Made by a program: the position numbers and the translations under genes
In this document: positions 1 to 5,533 of the stretch, piece by piece
Numbering within the stretch: the first letter of the stretch is position 1
How the letters are laid out: each line of letters opens with the position of its first letter
The notes under the pieces: generated by a model
The model's input: the letters and a program-made list of their open reading frames with translations, nothing else
Databases searched by the model: none
What the model was told of the DNA's origin: nothing
Source of the DNA: Actinotalea sp.
Lineage (GTDB): Bacteria > Actinomycetota > Actinomycetes > Actinomycetales > Cellulomonadaceae
Assembly: GCA_014360395.1 (NCBI GenBank)
Contig: JACIXM010000229.1
Coordinates: 1-7,946 of the forward strand
Length of the DNA stretch: 7,946 nt
Direction of reading: 5' to 3'

Positions 1-90
1 TGACGCGGTGCGCGTGGGCGCCGCCGGCCCGGCCCGGCCCGTCGCCGCCGCGGCCGGCGCCCCGAGCGGCCGTCCCGCCGGAGCGGCCAC
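1..90 (-). CDS. Possible 5' end of a divergent gene running off the left edge
   Basis: Reading leftward from a GTG at 90 (or an in-frame GTG at 96), the minus strand stays open for 30 codons to the edge of the window. It encodes an Ala/Pro/Gly-rich stretch ending PTRTAS. The idea of a divergent gene rests on three things: the A/T-richer patch and palindrome at 106-116, the head-to-head position relative to the transporter, and the frequent pairing of such transporters with divergent regulators. The disordered start would suit a regulator with an N-terminal tail, but no DNA-binding domain is visible. The start has no good ribosome binding site. An alternative is the end of a plus-strand gene, because the frame from 2 to 151 is also open. 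Open frames this short are common at this GC content, so confidence is low. Confidence 0.22.
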   Translation of the reverse strand, partial: MAAPAGRPLGAPAAAATGRAGPAAPTRTAS

Positions 91-105
91 GGCCACCGCG
101 ATGAC

Positions 106-116
106 CGAGAATCTCG
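106..116. promoter_or_regulatory. Small palindrome in the putative MFS promoter region
   Basis: CGAGAATCTCG is a perfect inverted repeat with 5-base arms around one central base. It lies in the only A/T-richer patch of the first 147 bases, 32 bases before the transporter start. GAGAAT on the plus strand and GAGATT on the minus strand are weak -10 look-alikes, so the site could be an operator between divergent promoters. The palindrome is short and could be chance. Confidence 0.3.
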
Positions 117-147
117 ATGTCCCCGCCCTCGAACCGGAGCCCTGCCG

Positions 148-1416
148 ATGAGCCACCACCCGCGCACCGCGCCGGACCTGCGCGCGGCCACCGTGGCGGT
201 CGTCGTGGTCTTCGTCCTCAACGGCTTCAACTTCGCCAGCTGGGCCGCCCGCCTGCCGGCGGTCCGCGACGCGCTCGAGCTGCGCCCCAACCAGCTGGGC
301 CTGCTGCTGCTCGTCGGCGCGCTCGGCTCGCTCGTGGGTCTCCCGCTGTCCGGGCTCGTGGTCCAGCGGCTCGGCGCGGCGCGCACGGTCGCGACCTTCG
401 CGGTCATCGGCGTCACGGGGCTCCTCGTCGCCGCGACGGCCGTGGCGCTCGGCACCGTGTGGCTCGCCGGCGTCGGGCTCGTCCTCTTCGGCGTCGGCAC
501 CGGGGTCTGGGACGCCGCGATGAACATCGAGGGGGCCGCCGTCGAGCAGCGCCTCGGCCGCGCGATCATGCCCCGGTTCCACGCCGGCTTCTCCTTCGGC
601 ACCATGGCCGGCGCCGGCCTGGGCGCGGTCGCGGCGTGGCTCGGGCTCTCGGTGATCGCGCACCTGGCCGTGGTCCTGACGATCAGCCTGGTGGCCGTGC
701 TCTGGGCCGTCCGGGCGTTCCTGCCGGCCGGGACGCACGACCCCGAGACCCCCGCCGACGGCGAGCCCGCCGTGCCGCGCCGCAGCGCCTTCGCCGCCTG
801 GACGGAGCCCCGCACGCTCCTCATCGGCCTGGTCGTGCTCGCCGCCGCCCTGACCGAGGGCGCCGCGAACGACTGGGTGAGCCTCGCCGTCGTCGACGGC
901 TTCGGGACGTCCAACGCGGTCGGCGCCGTCGGCTTCGCGGTGTTCGTCACCGCGATGACCGGGATGCGGCTGCTCGGGACGGCCCTGCTCGACCGCTGGG
1001 GCCGGGTCCCGGTGCTGCGGCTGTCGGCCGGGCTCGCGCTCGGCGGCCTGCTCGTCTTCGGCCTGGTCGACAACATCGCGATCGCGGTCCTCGGCATCGT
1101 GGCGTGGGGCATGGGTGCGGCGCTCGGCTTCCCGGTCGGGATGAGCGCCGCGTCGGACGAGCCGGGCCGCGCCGCCGCGCGCGTCGCCGTCGTCTCGACC
1201 ATCGGCTACAGCGCGTTCCTCGCCGGCCCGCCGCTCCTGGGGATGCTCGCCGAGCACGTCGGGTACCGGCAGGCGCTCCTGGCGATCACGGTGCCGATCG
1301 TCATCAGCCTCTTCGTGATGCGGTTCGCGGCCCCGCCGGCGACGACGACCCCCGCGCCCACGGACACGTTCGCCGGCCCGGGCGTCGAGCCGGGCCTGCA
1401 CGAGCGCCGGGCGTGA
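148..1416 (+). CDS. MFS transporter, YbjJ-like, 12 predicted helices
   Basis: This is a 422-residue integral membrane protein of the major facilitator superfamily. Two blocks of hydrophobic helices (about residues 12-190 and 222-392) are separated by a hydrophilic loop rich in Asp, Glu and Pro (about 191-220), which is the usual 6+6 MFS layout. Recognisable segments are NFASWAARLP (27-36) at the end of helix 1, GTGVWDAAMN (117-126), HAGFSFGTMAGAG (145-157) and EGAANDWVS (237-245). From memory these match the YbjJ-like branch of inner-membrane MFS proteins, often annotated as sugar or drug transporters. The substrate cannot be told from the sequence. The ATG at 148 is preceded by GGAG (136-139) at an 8-base spacing, which supports this start. 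The C-terminal ~25 residues are a soluble Pro/Thr/Gly tail. murB follows 46 bases downstream but has its own promoter signal. Confidence 0.9.
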   Translation: MSHHPRTAPDLRAATVAVVVVFVLNGFNFASWAARLPAVRDALELRPNQLGLLLLVGALGSLVGLPLSGLVVQRLGAARTVATFAVIGVTGLLVAATAVALGTVWLAGVGLVLFGVGTGVWDAAMNIEGAAVEQRLGRAIMPRFHAGFSFGTMAGAGLGAVAAWLGLSVIAHLAVVLTISLVAVLWAVRAFLPAGTHDPETPADGEPAVPRRSAFAAWTEPRTLLIGLVVLAAALTEGAANDWVSLAVVDGFGTSNAVGAVGFAVFVTAMTGMRLLGTALLDRWGRVPVLRLSAGLALGGLLVFGLVDNIAIAVLGIVAWGMGAALGFPVGMSAASDEPGRAAARVAVVSTIGYSAFLAGPPLLGMLAEHVGYRQALLAITVPIVISLFVMRFAAPPATTTPAPTDTFAGPGVEPGLHERRA

Positions 1417-1450
1417 GGGCCGGGAGCGGCGGCGCCGTCGTCGGCGTGCC

Positions 1451-1456
1451 TAGGCT
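1451..1456 (+). promoter_or_regulatory. -10 element of a leaderless murB promoter
   Basis: TAGGCT fits the actinobacterial -10 pattern TANNNT and ends six bases before the murB GTG at 1463. That spacing puts the transcription start at or next to the start codon, the typical geometry of leaderless actinobacterial mRNAs. No Shine-Dalgarno sequence precedes the GTG, which agrees. No clear -35 hexamer is visible. The leaderless reading is inferred from geometry. Confidence 0.6.
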
Positions 1457-1462
1457 GACCCG

Positions 1463-2641
1463 GTGACCACCCGCCACCCCGCCGACGCGTCCACCGCGCC
1501 CCCGGCGACCGCCCCGGCGGCCGCCGCGCCCCGTCTGGCCGACCTCACCACGCTGCGCCTGGGCGGACCCGCCGACCGCTACGTCGAGGCCGCCTCGGAG
1601 GAGGAGCTCGTCGCGGCGGTCCGCGAGGCCGACGACGCCGGCGTCCCCCTGCTCGTCCTGGGCGGCGGGTCCAACGTCGTCGTTCCGGACGCAGGGTTCC
1701 CGGGCGTCGTCGTCCGCGACATCCGCACCGGCATCGAGGTCGAGGACGCGGGCGCCTGCGGCGGCGCGAGCATCACCGTGCCCGCGGGGACGCCGTGGGT
1801 GGACGTGGTCGACCGCGCCGTCGCGGAGGGCTGGGTGGGGGTCGAGGCCCTGGCGGGCATCCCCGGCTCGACCGGCGCGACCCCGGTGCAGAACGTCGGC
1901 GCGTACGGCCAGGAGGTCTCCGGCGTCGTGGCGCTCGTGCGGACGTGGGACCGCCAGGATCAGCGGGTCCGCACCCTGCCGCTGCCGGACCTGGGCTTCG
2001 GCTACCGCACCTCCGTGCTCAAGCGCTCCCTGCGCGCCGACGACGGCGCCTGGTCGCGCTGGGCGCCGACGCCGCGCTGGGTGGTCCTCGAGGTGGGCTT
2101 CCAGCTGCGCCTGGGCACCCTGTCCGCGCCCGTCGCCTACGCCGAGCTGGCGCGTCGCCTCGGCGTCGAGGTGGGGGAGCGGGCGCCCCTGACGGACGTG
2201 CGGGCCGCCGTCCTGGAGCTGCGAGCCGGCAAGGGGATGGTGCTGGACGCCGCGGACCCGGACACGTGGAGCGCCGGCTCGTTCTTCACCAACCCCGTCG
2301 TGCCGGTCGAGGTCGCCGACCAGCTGCCCCCCGACGCGCCCCGCTACCCCGTGCGGTCCTCGACCCCGGAGCGCAGCACGGGTCCCAGCCTGGGCCGGGT
2401 CGACGAGTCGCTGGTCAAGACGAGCGCCGCGTGGCTCATCGAGCACGCCGGGTTCGGCAAGGGCTACGGCCTGCCCGGCACGGTCGGCCTGTCGACCAAG
2501 CACAGCCTGGCGCTGACCCACCGTGGTGGCGGGACGACGGCGGAGCTGCTCGCCCTCGCGCGCACCGTGCGCGACGGGGTGCGCGAGCGGTTCGGTATCG
2601 AGCTGGAGCCGGAGCCGGTCGTCGTCGGCGCGACACTCTGA
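1463..2641 (+). CDS. murB: UDP-N-acetylenolpyruvoylglucosamine reductase (MurB, type I)
   Basis: MurB is a cytoplasmic FAD enzyme that uses NADPH to reduce UDP-GlcNAc-enolpyruvate to UDP-MurNAc, the second committed step of peptidoglycan precursor synthesis. The FAD-binding part carries LRLGGPADRY (31-40), LGGGSN (66-71) and GIPGSTGATPVQNVGAYGQE (132-151). The substrate domain has GYRTSVLK (180-187), with R182 matching the catalytic Arg of E. coli MurB. SAGSFFTNP (270-278) contains S273, the Ser that donates the proton, and LEPE (381-384) contains the active-site Glu E384. The Tyr-loop GYRTS region and the AAWLIEHAGFGKG motif (322-333) place it in type I. At 392 residues it is longer than E. 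coli MurB (342). The extra length is partly an Ala/Pro/Thr N-terminal tail of about 22 residues and partly a loop near 296-315. The GTG start is chosen because a TANNNT -10 ends six bases before it. Confidence 0.97.
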   Translation: MTTRHPADASTAPPATAPAAAAPRLADLTTLRLGGPADRYVEAASEEELVAAVREADDAGVPLLVLGGGSNVVVPDAGFPGVVVRDIRTGIEVEDAGACGGASITVPAGTPWVDVVDRAVAEGWVGVEALAGIPGSTGATPVQNVGAYGQEVSGVVALVRTWDRQDQRVRTLPLPDLGFGYRTSVLKRSLRADDGAWSRWAPTPRWVVLEVGFQLRLGTLSAPVAYAELARRLGVEVGERAPLTDVRAAVLELRAGKGMVLDAADPDTWSAGSFFTNPVVPVEVADQLPPDAPRYPVRSSTPERSTGPSLGRVDESLVKTSAAWLIEHAGFGKGYGLPGTVGLSTKHSLALTHRGGGTTAELLALARTVRDGVRERFGIELEPEPVVVGATL

Positions 2642-2687
2642 CACGGCGTGCCGTGACACCCTGCGGACGCTCTGGGAGGGTGGCTGC

Positions 2688-2888
2688 ATGGACGTCGTGC
2701 TCGTGGGCCTGCTCCTCAACGTCGGACTTGCGGTGCTCGTGGTGCTCGTCCTCTACCTGGTGGTCCGGCGCGCCGTCCGCGACGGCATGCTCGACGCGTG
2801 GGCCGAGCGGCCGCGTCGGGCGACGCTGGAGGCCGGTGCCGAGCGGACGCGATCAGCGAGCGACAGGGGTGCCGAGCGCGACATCTGA
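2688..2888 (+). CDS. Small single-pass membrane protein, unknown function
   Basis: This 66-residue protein has one hydrophobic helix (about residues 3-26, DVVLVGLLLNVG onward) followed directly by Arg-Arg and a charged tail rich in Arg, Glu and Ala. By the positive-inside rule the N terminus is outside and the tail cytoplasmic. The ATG at 2688 is preceded by GGGAGGG (2674-2680) at a seven-base spacing, a good ribosome binding site, so the gene is probably real despite its size. It starts 46 bases after murB on the same strand and may be read through from it. Its last 36 bases overlap the end of the convergent GntR gene. I do not recognise a family. Small one-helix proteins of this kind are common in actinobacteria, often without known roles. 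Confidence 0.7.
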   Translation: MDVVLVGLLLNVGLAVLVVLVLYLVVRRAVRDGMLDAWAERPRRATLEAGAERTRSASDRGAERDI

Positions 2889-3275
2889 GGAGGTCACCGG
2901 GGTCCTCCCGGTTCGGTCCAGCAGCGCACCCCGGACGACGGCGAGCGTCTCCTCGTCCGTGAGCCCCGCGGCCCGCGCGACGTCGACGAGCCGGTCGGCC
3001 GCGTCCCGGACCTCGGCCGCGACGTCGGCCGTGCCCTCGGCCACGACGGTCCCGGTACGCCGCCGCGTCGTGACGAGGCCCGCGGCCTCGAGCTCGCGGT
3101 AGGCGCGGGCCACCGTCCCCGCCGCGACCCCGAGGTCCGCGGCGAGGGCCCGGATGGTCGGCAGACGGTCGCCGGAGCGCAGCCGGCCGGCCGCCACGTG
3201 GGCGCCCACCTGGAGGCGGATCTGCTCGTAGGGCGGCACGCTCGAGGCGAGGTCGACCTCGATCTGCAGCGTCAT
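2853..3275 (-). CDS. GntR-family transcriptional regulator, YtrA-like
   Basis: This is a 140-residue DNA-binding regulator. Residues about 10-80 form the GntR winged helix-turn-helix: PPYEQIRLQVGAHVAAGRL, SGDRLPTIRALAADLGVAAG, then TVARAYRELEAAGLVTTRRRTGTVV, with the wing at the end. Only about 60 residues follow, mainly helical and acidic. This is too short for the FadR- or HutC-type effector domains and fits the YtrA subfamily. YtrA-type regulators commonly repress the operon that encodes them, often one for membrane transport or envelope stress. The ATG overlaps the TGA of the upstream membrane protein gene (ATGA, 3275-3272). There is no strong ribosome binding site, so translational coupling is likely. 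The tandem repeats at 4247-4270 are the probable target. The 3' end overlaps the convergent small gene by 36 bases. Confidence 0.92.
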   Translation of the reverse strand: MTLQIEVDLASSVPPYEQIRLQVGAHVAAGRLRSGDRLPTIRALAADLGVAAGTVARAYRELEAAGLVTTRRRTGTVVAEGTADVAAEVRDAADRLVDVARAAGLTDEETLAVVRGALLDRTGRTPVTSSDVALGTPVAR

Positions 3276-4198
3276 CGCGGTGCGGCCGCCGCAGGCAGTG
3301 GTCCCGCAGGGGCGACGAGCTGCCCCGCGGGCCGGCCCGGGAGGACCGCCACCACGAGGGCCGCCAGCCCGACGCCGACCGCGAGCGCGACGGCGACCGC
3401 CCCGGCCCCGCTGTGCAGAGGGCTGCCCGCCCCGTCGTCGACGAAGGCGTTCCCGACGTTGCGCAGCGCCATCCCGGCGGTGAGCAGGAGCCCCGCGGCG
3501 GTGAGTCCGACGACGAGCTGCGCGCCGCGCAGGACCCGGTGCGCCGAGAGCCGCCGCAGCGCCGCGTCCCAGACGGGCTGGGCGTCCATGACGGCCGAGC
3601 GGCTCGCCACGACCCGCAGCACGCCCTCCGTCGCCACCAGCACCACGAGGCACGCGAGAAGCAGGGGCGCGCCGTAGAACCAGCCGGGGAAGGGGCCCGA
3701 CGACGCCAGGCCGTTCTCGAACGTCCGGCTGATCTGCCGGCCGTCGGTCGCGATGGTGCCGCCCACGACGGCGATGACGGCGACGAGGCCGGTCCAGCCC
3801 CACAGCAGCCGGCGCAGGCCGCGCGGCGCGACGTCGTCCGTCCCGCGCCGTTCCAGGCCCGCGCGCCGGACCGAGCCGGTGGGCCGCGGCCACGTCAGCT
3901 CGCCGATGGCGTGGACCCCGACGAACAGGGCGCCGGCGACGGCCGGCACGAGGCCGTAGGCCACGCCCTCGGCCAGGCCCCCGAGCAGGCCGGCGACGGC
4001 GGGCCCGAGCAGGAGGGTCAGGACGAGGGCTGTCCAGGCGATCCCGGTGACCACCCCGGCGTGGTGCCGCGCCGCGGTGGCCGCCTGGGACGGGTCGGGT
4101 GCGGGCCTGCTCGTCAGGAGCAGGACGACCGCGACGACCGCGACGAGAAGGAGCCCCAGGACGGCGAACCCCACGACGGGGAGGAGGACGATGTTCAC
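3272..4198 (-). CDS. Seven-helix membrane protein paired with the GntR regulator, unknown function
   Basis: This is a 308-residue integral membrane protein. Hydrophobic segments lie at about residues 4-28, 48-72, 78-98, 132-150, 172-194, 226-248 and 264-286, giving seven predicted helices. An Arg-rich hydrophilic loop (104-130) should be cytoplasmic. The C terminus is a short Ala/Pro-rich tail. No nucleotide-binding site, protease motif or other catalytic signature is visible, and I do not recognise a family. The start is a GTG at 4198 preceded by AGGAG at a five-base spacing, a good ribosome binding site. It is the first gene of a two-gene unit with the YtrA-like regulator, linked by an ATGA overlap. 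Such regulators usually control their partner, so this protein is probably induced by a membrane-active compound or envelope stress. That role is inferred from context only. Confidence 0.85.
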   Translation of the reverse strand: MNIVLLPVVGFAVLGLLLVAVVAVVLLLTSRPAPDPSQAATAARHHAGVVTGIAWTALVLTLLLGPAVAGLLGGLAEGVAYGLVPAVAGALFVGVHAIGELTWPRPTGSVRRAGLERRGTDDVAPRGLRRLLWGWTGLVAVIAVVGGTIATDGRQISRTFENGLASSGPFPGWFYGAPLLLACLVVLVATEGVLRVVASRSAVMDAQPVWDAALRRLSAHRVLRGAQLVVGLTAAGLLLTAGMALRNVGNAFVDDGAGSPLHSGAGAVAVALAVGVGLAALVVAVLPGRPAGQLVAPAGPLPAAAAPR

Positions 4199-4246
4199 GA
4201 GGTCTCCTGGAAGGACGAAGGAGGCGGACGTCGGAGGTCACCTGCC

Positions 4247-4273
4247 TCAATGAGTCAATACATCAGTACATTG
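4247..4273 (-). promoter_or_regulatory. Likely operator/promoter of the membrane protein-gntR unit: three tandem 8-base repeats
   Basis: In an otherwise GC-rich region, 4247-4270 holds three abutting 8-base units: TCAATGAG, TCAATACA and TCAGTACA on the plus strand. The block is also flanked by CAATG (4248-4252) and CATTG (4269-4273), which are inverted. On the minus strand the block contains TTGACT (4258-4253), a -35-like hexamer. The expected -10 position (about 4235-4230, TCCGAC) is poor. This -35 would give a transcript starting near 4223 and a short leader holding the AGGAG site. Operator repeats overlapping the promoter suit self-repression by the YtrA-like GntR protein. The assignment is inference from position and sequence pattern. 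Confidence 0.5.
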
Positions 4274-4391
4274 CCGCACGGGACGGGCGTCGTCAAGGCC
4301 TCCGCGCGCTCACGCCCGGGGCGGTGCTGGGGTCGGCAGCGCCGCGGCCCACCAGGGGAGGTGCGCAGCGGGCGTGCGGGAACCGCGTCGG

Positions 4392-5426
4392 TCAGGCGTC
4401 GGGCGCGTCCGGCGCCGCCAGCCAGGCATCGATGCCCGCCAGGAGGCGCTGCTTCGTCGCGTCCGCCGCCCGGCTCGCCCGCACCGACCCGCGCGCGAGC
4501 TCGGCCAGGGCGTCGTCGTCGAAGCCGTGGACCCGTCGGGCCGTCTCGTACTGCGCGACGAGGCGGGAGCGGAACAGCAGGGGGTCGTCGGCCCCGAGGG
4601 CGACGGTCGCGCCGGCGTCGGCCAGGGCGCGCAGCGGCACGTGCCCGTGCTCGGCGTACACCCCGAGGGAGACGTTGGAGGCCGGGCACACCTCGAACGC
4701 CACGCCGCGCTCGACCAGCTCGGTCAGCACGGCCGGGTCCTCCGCCGTCCGCACGCCGTGGCCGAGCCGGTCCGGCTGCAGGTGCTCCACGACGCTGCGC
4801 ACGTGGTCCGGCCCGAGCAGCTCGCCGCCGTGCGGCACGAGCGCCAGCCCGGCCCGCCCGGCGATCCGGAAGGCCGCGGCGAAGTCCGCCGTGTCGCCCC
4901 GCCGCTCGTCGTTGCTCAGCCCGAAGCCGACGACGTCGCCCGGGCCGTCCCCCGCGTAGCGCGCAGCCAGGCGCGCCAGCGTGCGCGCGTCCAGCGGATG
5001 GCGCATCCGCGAGGCCGCGACGACGACGCCGACCTCCACCCCCGTCCGTGCGGACGCGGCGCGAGCCTCGTCCAGGACGATCTCCAGCGCCGGGGTGATC
5101 CCGCCGACGAACGGCGCGTACGACGTCGGGTCGACCTGGATCTCCAGGCGACCGGAGCCCTCGGCGGCGTCGTCGGCGGCGGCCTCGGCCACGATCCGGC
5201 GCATGTCCGCCTCGGACCGCACGCACGCGCGCGCCGCGTCGTAGAGGCGCTGGAAGCGGAACCAGCCCCGCTCGTCGTGCGGGGCCTGCAGCGGGTCCCC
5301 GTGCGTGAGGGCCTGCGGCAGACGCAGGCCGTGCCCCGCGGCGAGCTCGCTCAACGTGGACGGCCGGAGCGAGCCGGTGAAGTGCAGGTGCAGGTGCGCC
5401 TTGGGGAGCCGGGCCAGGTCGCGCAC
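4392..5426 (-). CDS. add: Adenosine deaminase family protein (amidohydrolase fold)
   Basis: This 344-residue cytoplasmic zinc enzyme is expected to deaminate adenosine or deoxyadenosine to inosine in purine salvage. Length and motifs match the family. H13 and H15 in HLHLHF (11-16) and H199 in PHGGE (198-202) are zinc ligands. E202 is the proton donor, H223 in RLGHGV (220-225) is the active-site His, and D280/D281 in GADDP (278-282) provide the fourth zinc ligand and the base contact. CPASN (247-251) is also typical. The position of the Asp that contacts the ribose in mammalian enzymes (HLDG) is Thr here (HFTG), a variant I recall from a common actinobacterial subgroup, so the natural substrate may differ from adenosine. 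The GTG start sits right after the expected N terminus. It has no clear ribosome binding site, and a CAGACT six bases upstream (5438-5433) suggests a leaderless message. It diverges from the phosphotransferase gene. Confidence 0.9.
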   Translation of the reverse strand: MRDLARLPKAHLHLHFTGSLRPSTLSELAAGHGLRLPQALTHGDPLQAPHDERGWFRFQRLYDAARACVRSEADMRRIVAEAAADDAAEGSGRLEIQVDPTSYAPFVGGITPALEIVLDEARAASARTGVEVGVVVAASRMRHPLDARTLARLAARYAGDGPGDVVGFGLSNDERRGDTADFAAAFRIAGRAGLALVPHGGELLGPDHVRSVVEHLQPDRLGHGVRTAEDPAVLTELVERGVAFEVCPASNVSLGVYAEHGHVPLRALADAGATVALGADDPLLFRSRLVAQYETARRVHGFDDDALAELARGSVRASRAADATKQRLLAGIDAWLAAPDAPDA

Positions 5427-5533
5427 GCGGTGAGTCTGCCAGGCGCCGGGCCGCCCGGCCGCGTCGGCGCGGATGAGAGCTCTCTCATGTGGCTCTCACC
5501 GTCCCGGCGCCGCGGTGGTGTTGGCTCGGGGGC
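5427..5533. promoter_or_regulatory. Divergent promoter region between add and the phosphotransferase gene
   Basis: These 107 bases must hold the start signals of both flanking genes. On the minus strand CAGACT (5438-5433) is a weak -10 placed six bases before the add GTG. On the plus strand TTGGCT (5521-5526) is a weak -10 placed seven bases before the ATG at 5534. Both fit leaderless transcription. The inverted repeat and extra half site at 5473-5498 lie between them. The position of the plus-strand -10, 23 bases after the last CTCTCA, suits an activator that replaces a -35 element. The promoter assignments are inferred. Confidence 0.45.
5473..5498 (+). promoter_or_regulatory. Regulator-binding site candidate: ATGAGAG-CT-CTCTCAT plus a third CTCTCA half site
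   Basis: ATGAGAG (5473-5479) and CTCTCAT (5482-5488) are perfect inverted arms separated by two bases. A further CTCTCA (5493-5498) repeats directly 11 bases after the previous one. The same TGAGAG-N2-CTCTCA arrangement occurs at 7277-7290 before the second exported-protein gene, again with an extra CTCTCA downstream. The shared element in two promoter regions and the A/T content above background argue for a real site. Tandem repeats with one-helical-turn spacing are typical of OmpR/PhoB-type response regulators, but none is encoded in the window. Confidence 0.55.

Noticed and set aside
2..151. Plus-strand frame open from the left edge and ending in an ATGA overlap with the MFS start
   Set aside because: Any start of the form ATGA creates such a stop, and 49 open codons are not significant here. 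The A/T-richer palindromic patch looks intergenic. It was kept only as an alternative to a divergent gene.
2642..2655. Inverted repeat CACGGC-GT-GCCGTG just after the murB stop
   Set aside because: The stem is short with a two-base loop and no T-tract, so it is not a convincing terminator; an operator for the small gene is possible but unsupported.
1304..2719. A 471-codon open frame on the minus strand opposite murB
   Set aside because: It is the antisense shadow of murB, whose catalytic motifs are intact on the plus strand.
4285..4317. GGGCGT...ACGCCC inverted arms downstream of add
   Set aside because: The six-base arms are separated by 21 bases and there is no T-tract, so the hairpin is too weak to call a terminator.
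3413..5098. A 561-codon open frame on the plus strand
   Set aside because: It is antisense to the membrane protein and adenosine deaminase genes, and its composition is that of a shadow frame (Arg/Pro/Gly-rich, no domain).
5445..5459. 15-base palindrome of only G and C (GCCGGGC-C-GCCCGGC)
   Set aside because: Such palindromes arise often by chance in very GC-rich DNA, and it has no second copy or clear position relative to a gene.
5489..5533. Upstream GTG start for the phosphotransferase (adding 15 residues)
   Set aside because: The GTG lies inside the CTCTCA repeat element and upstream of the putative -10, so it should not be in the transcript if that promoter is used; the ATG at 5534 fits better.
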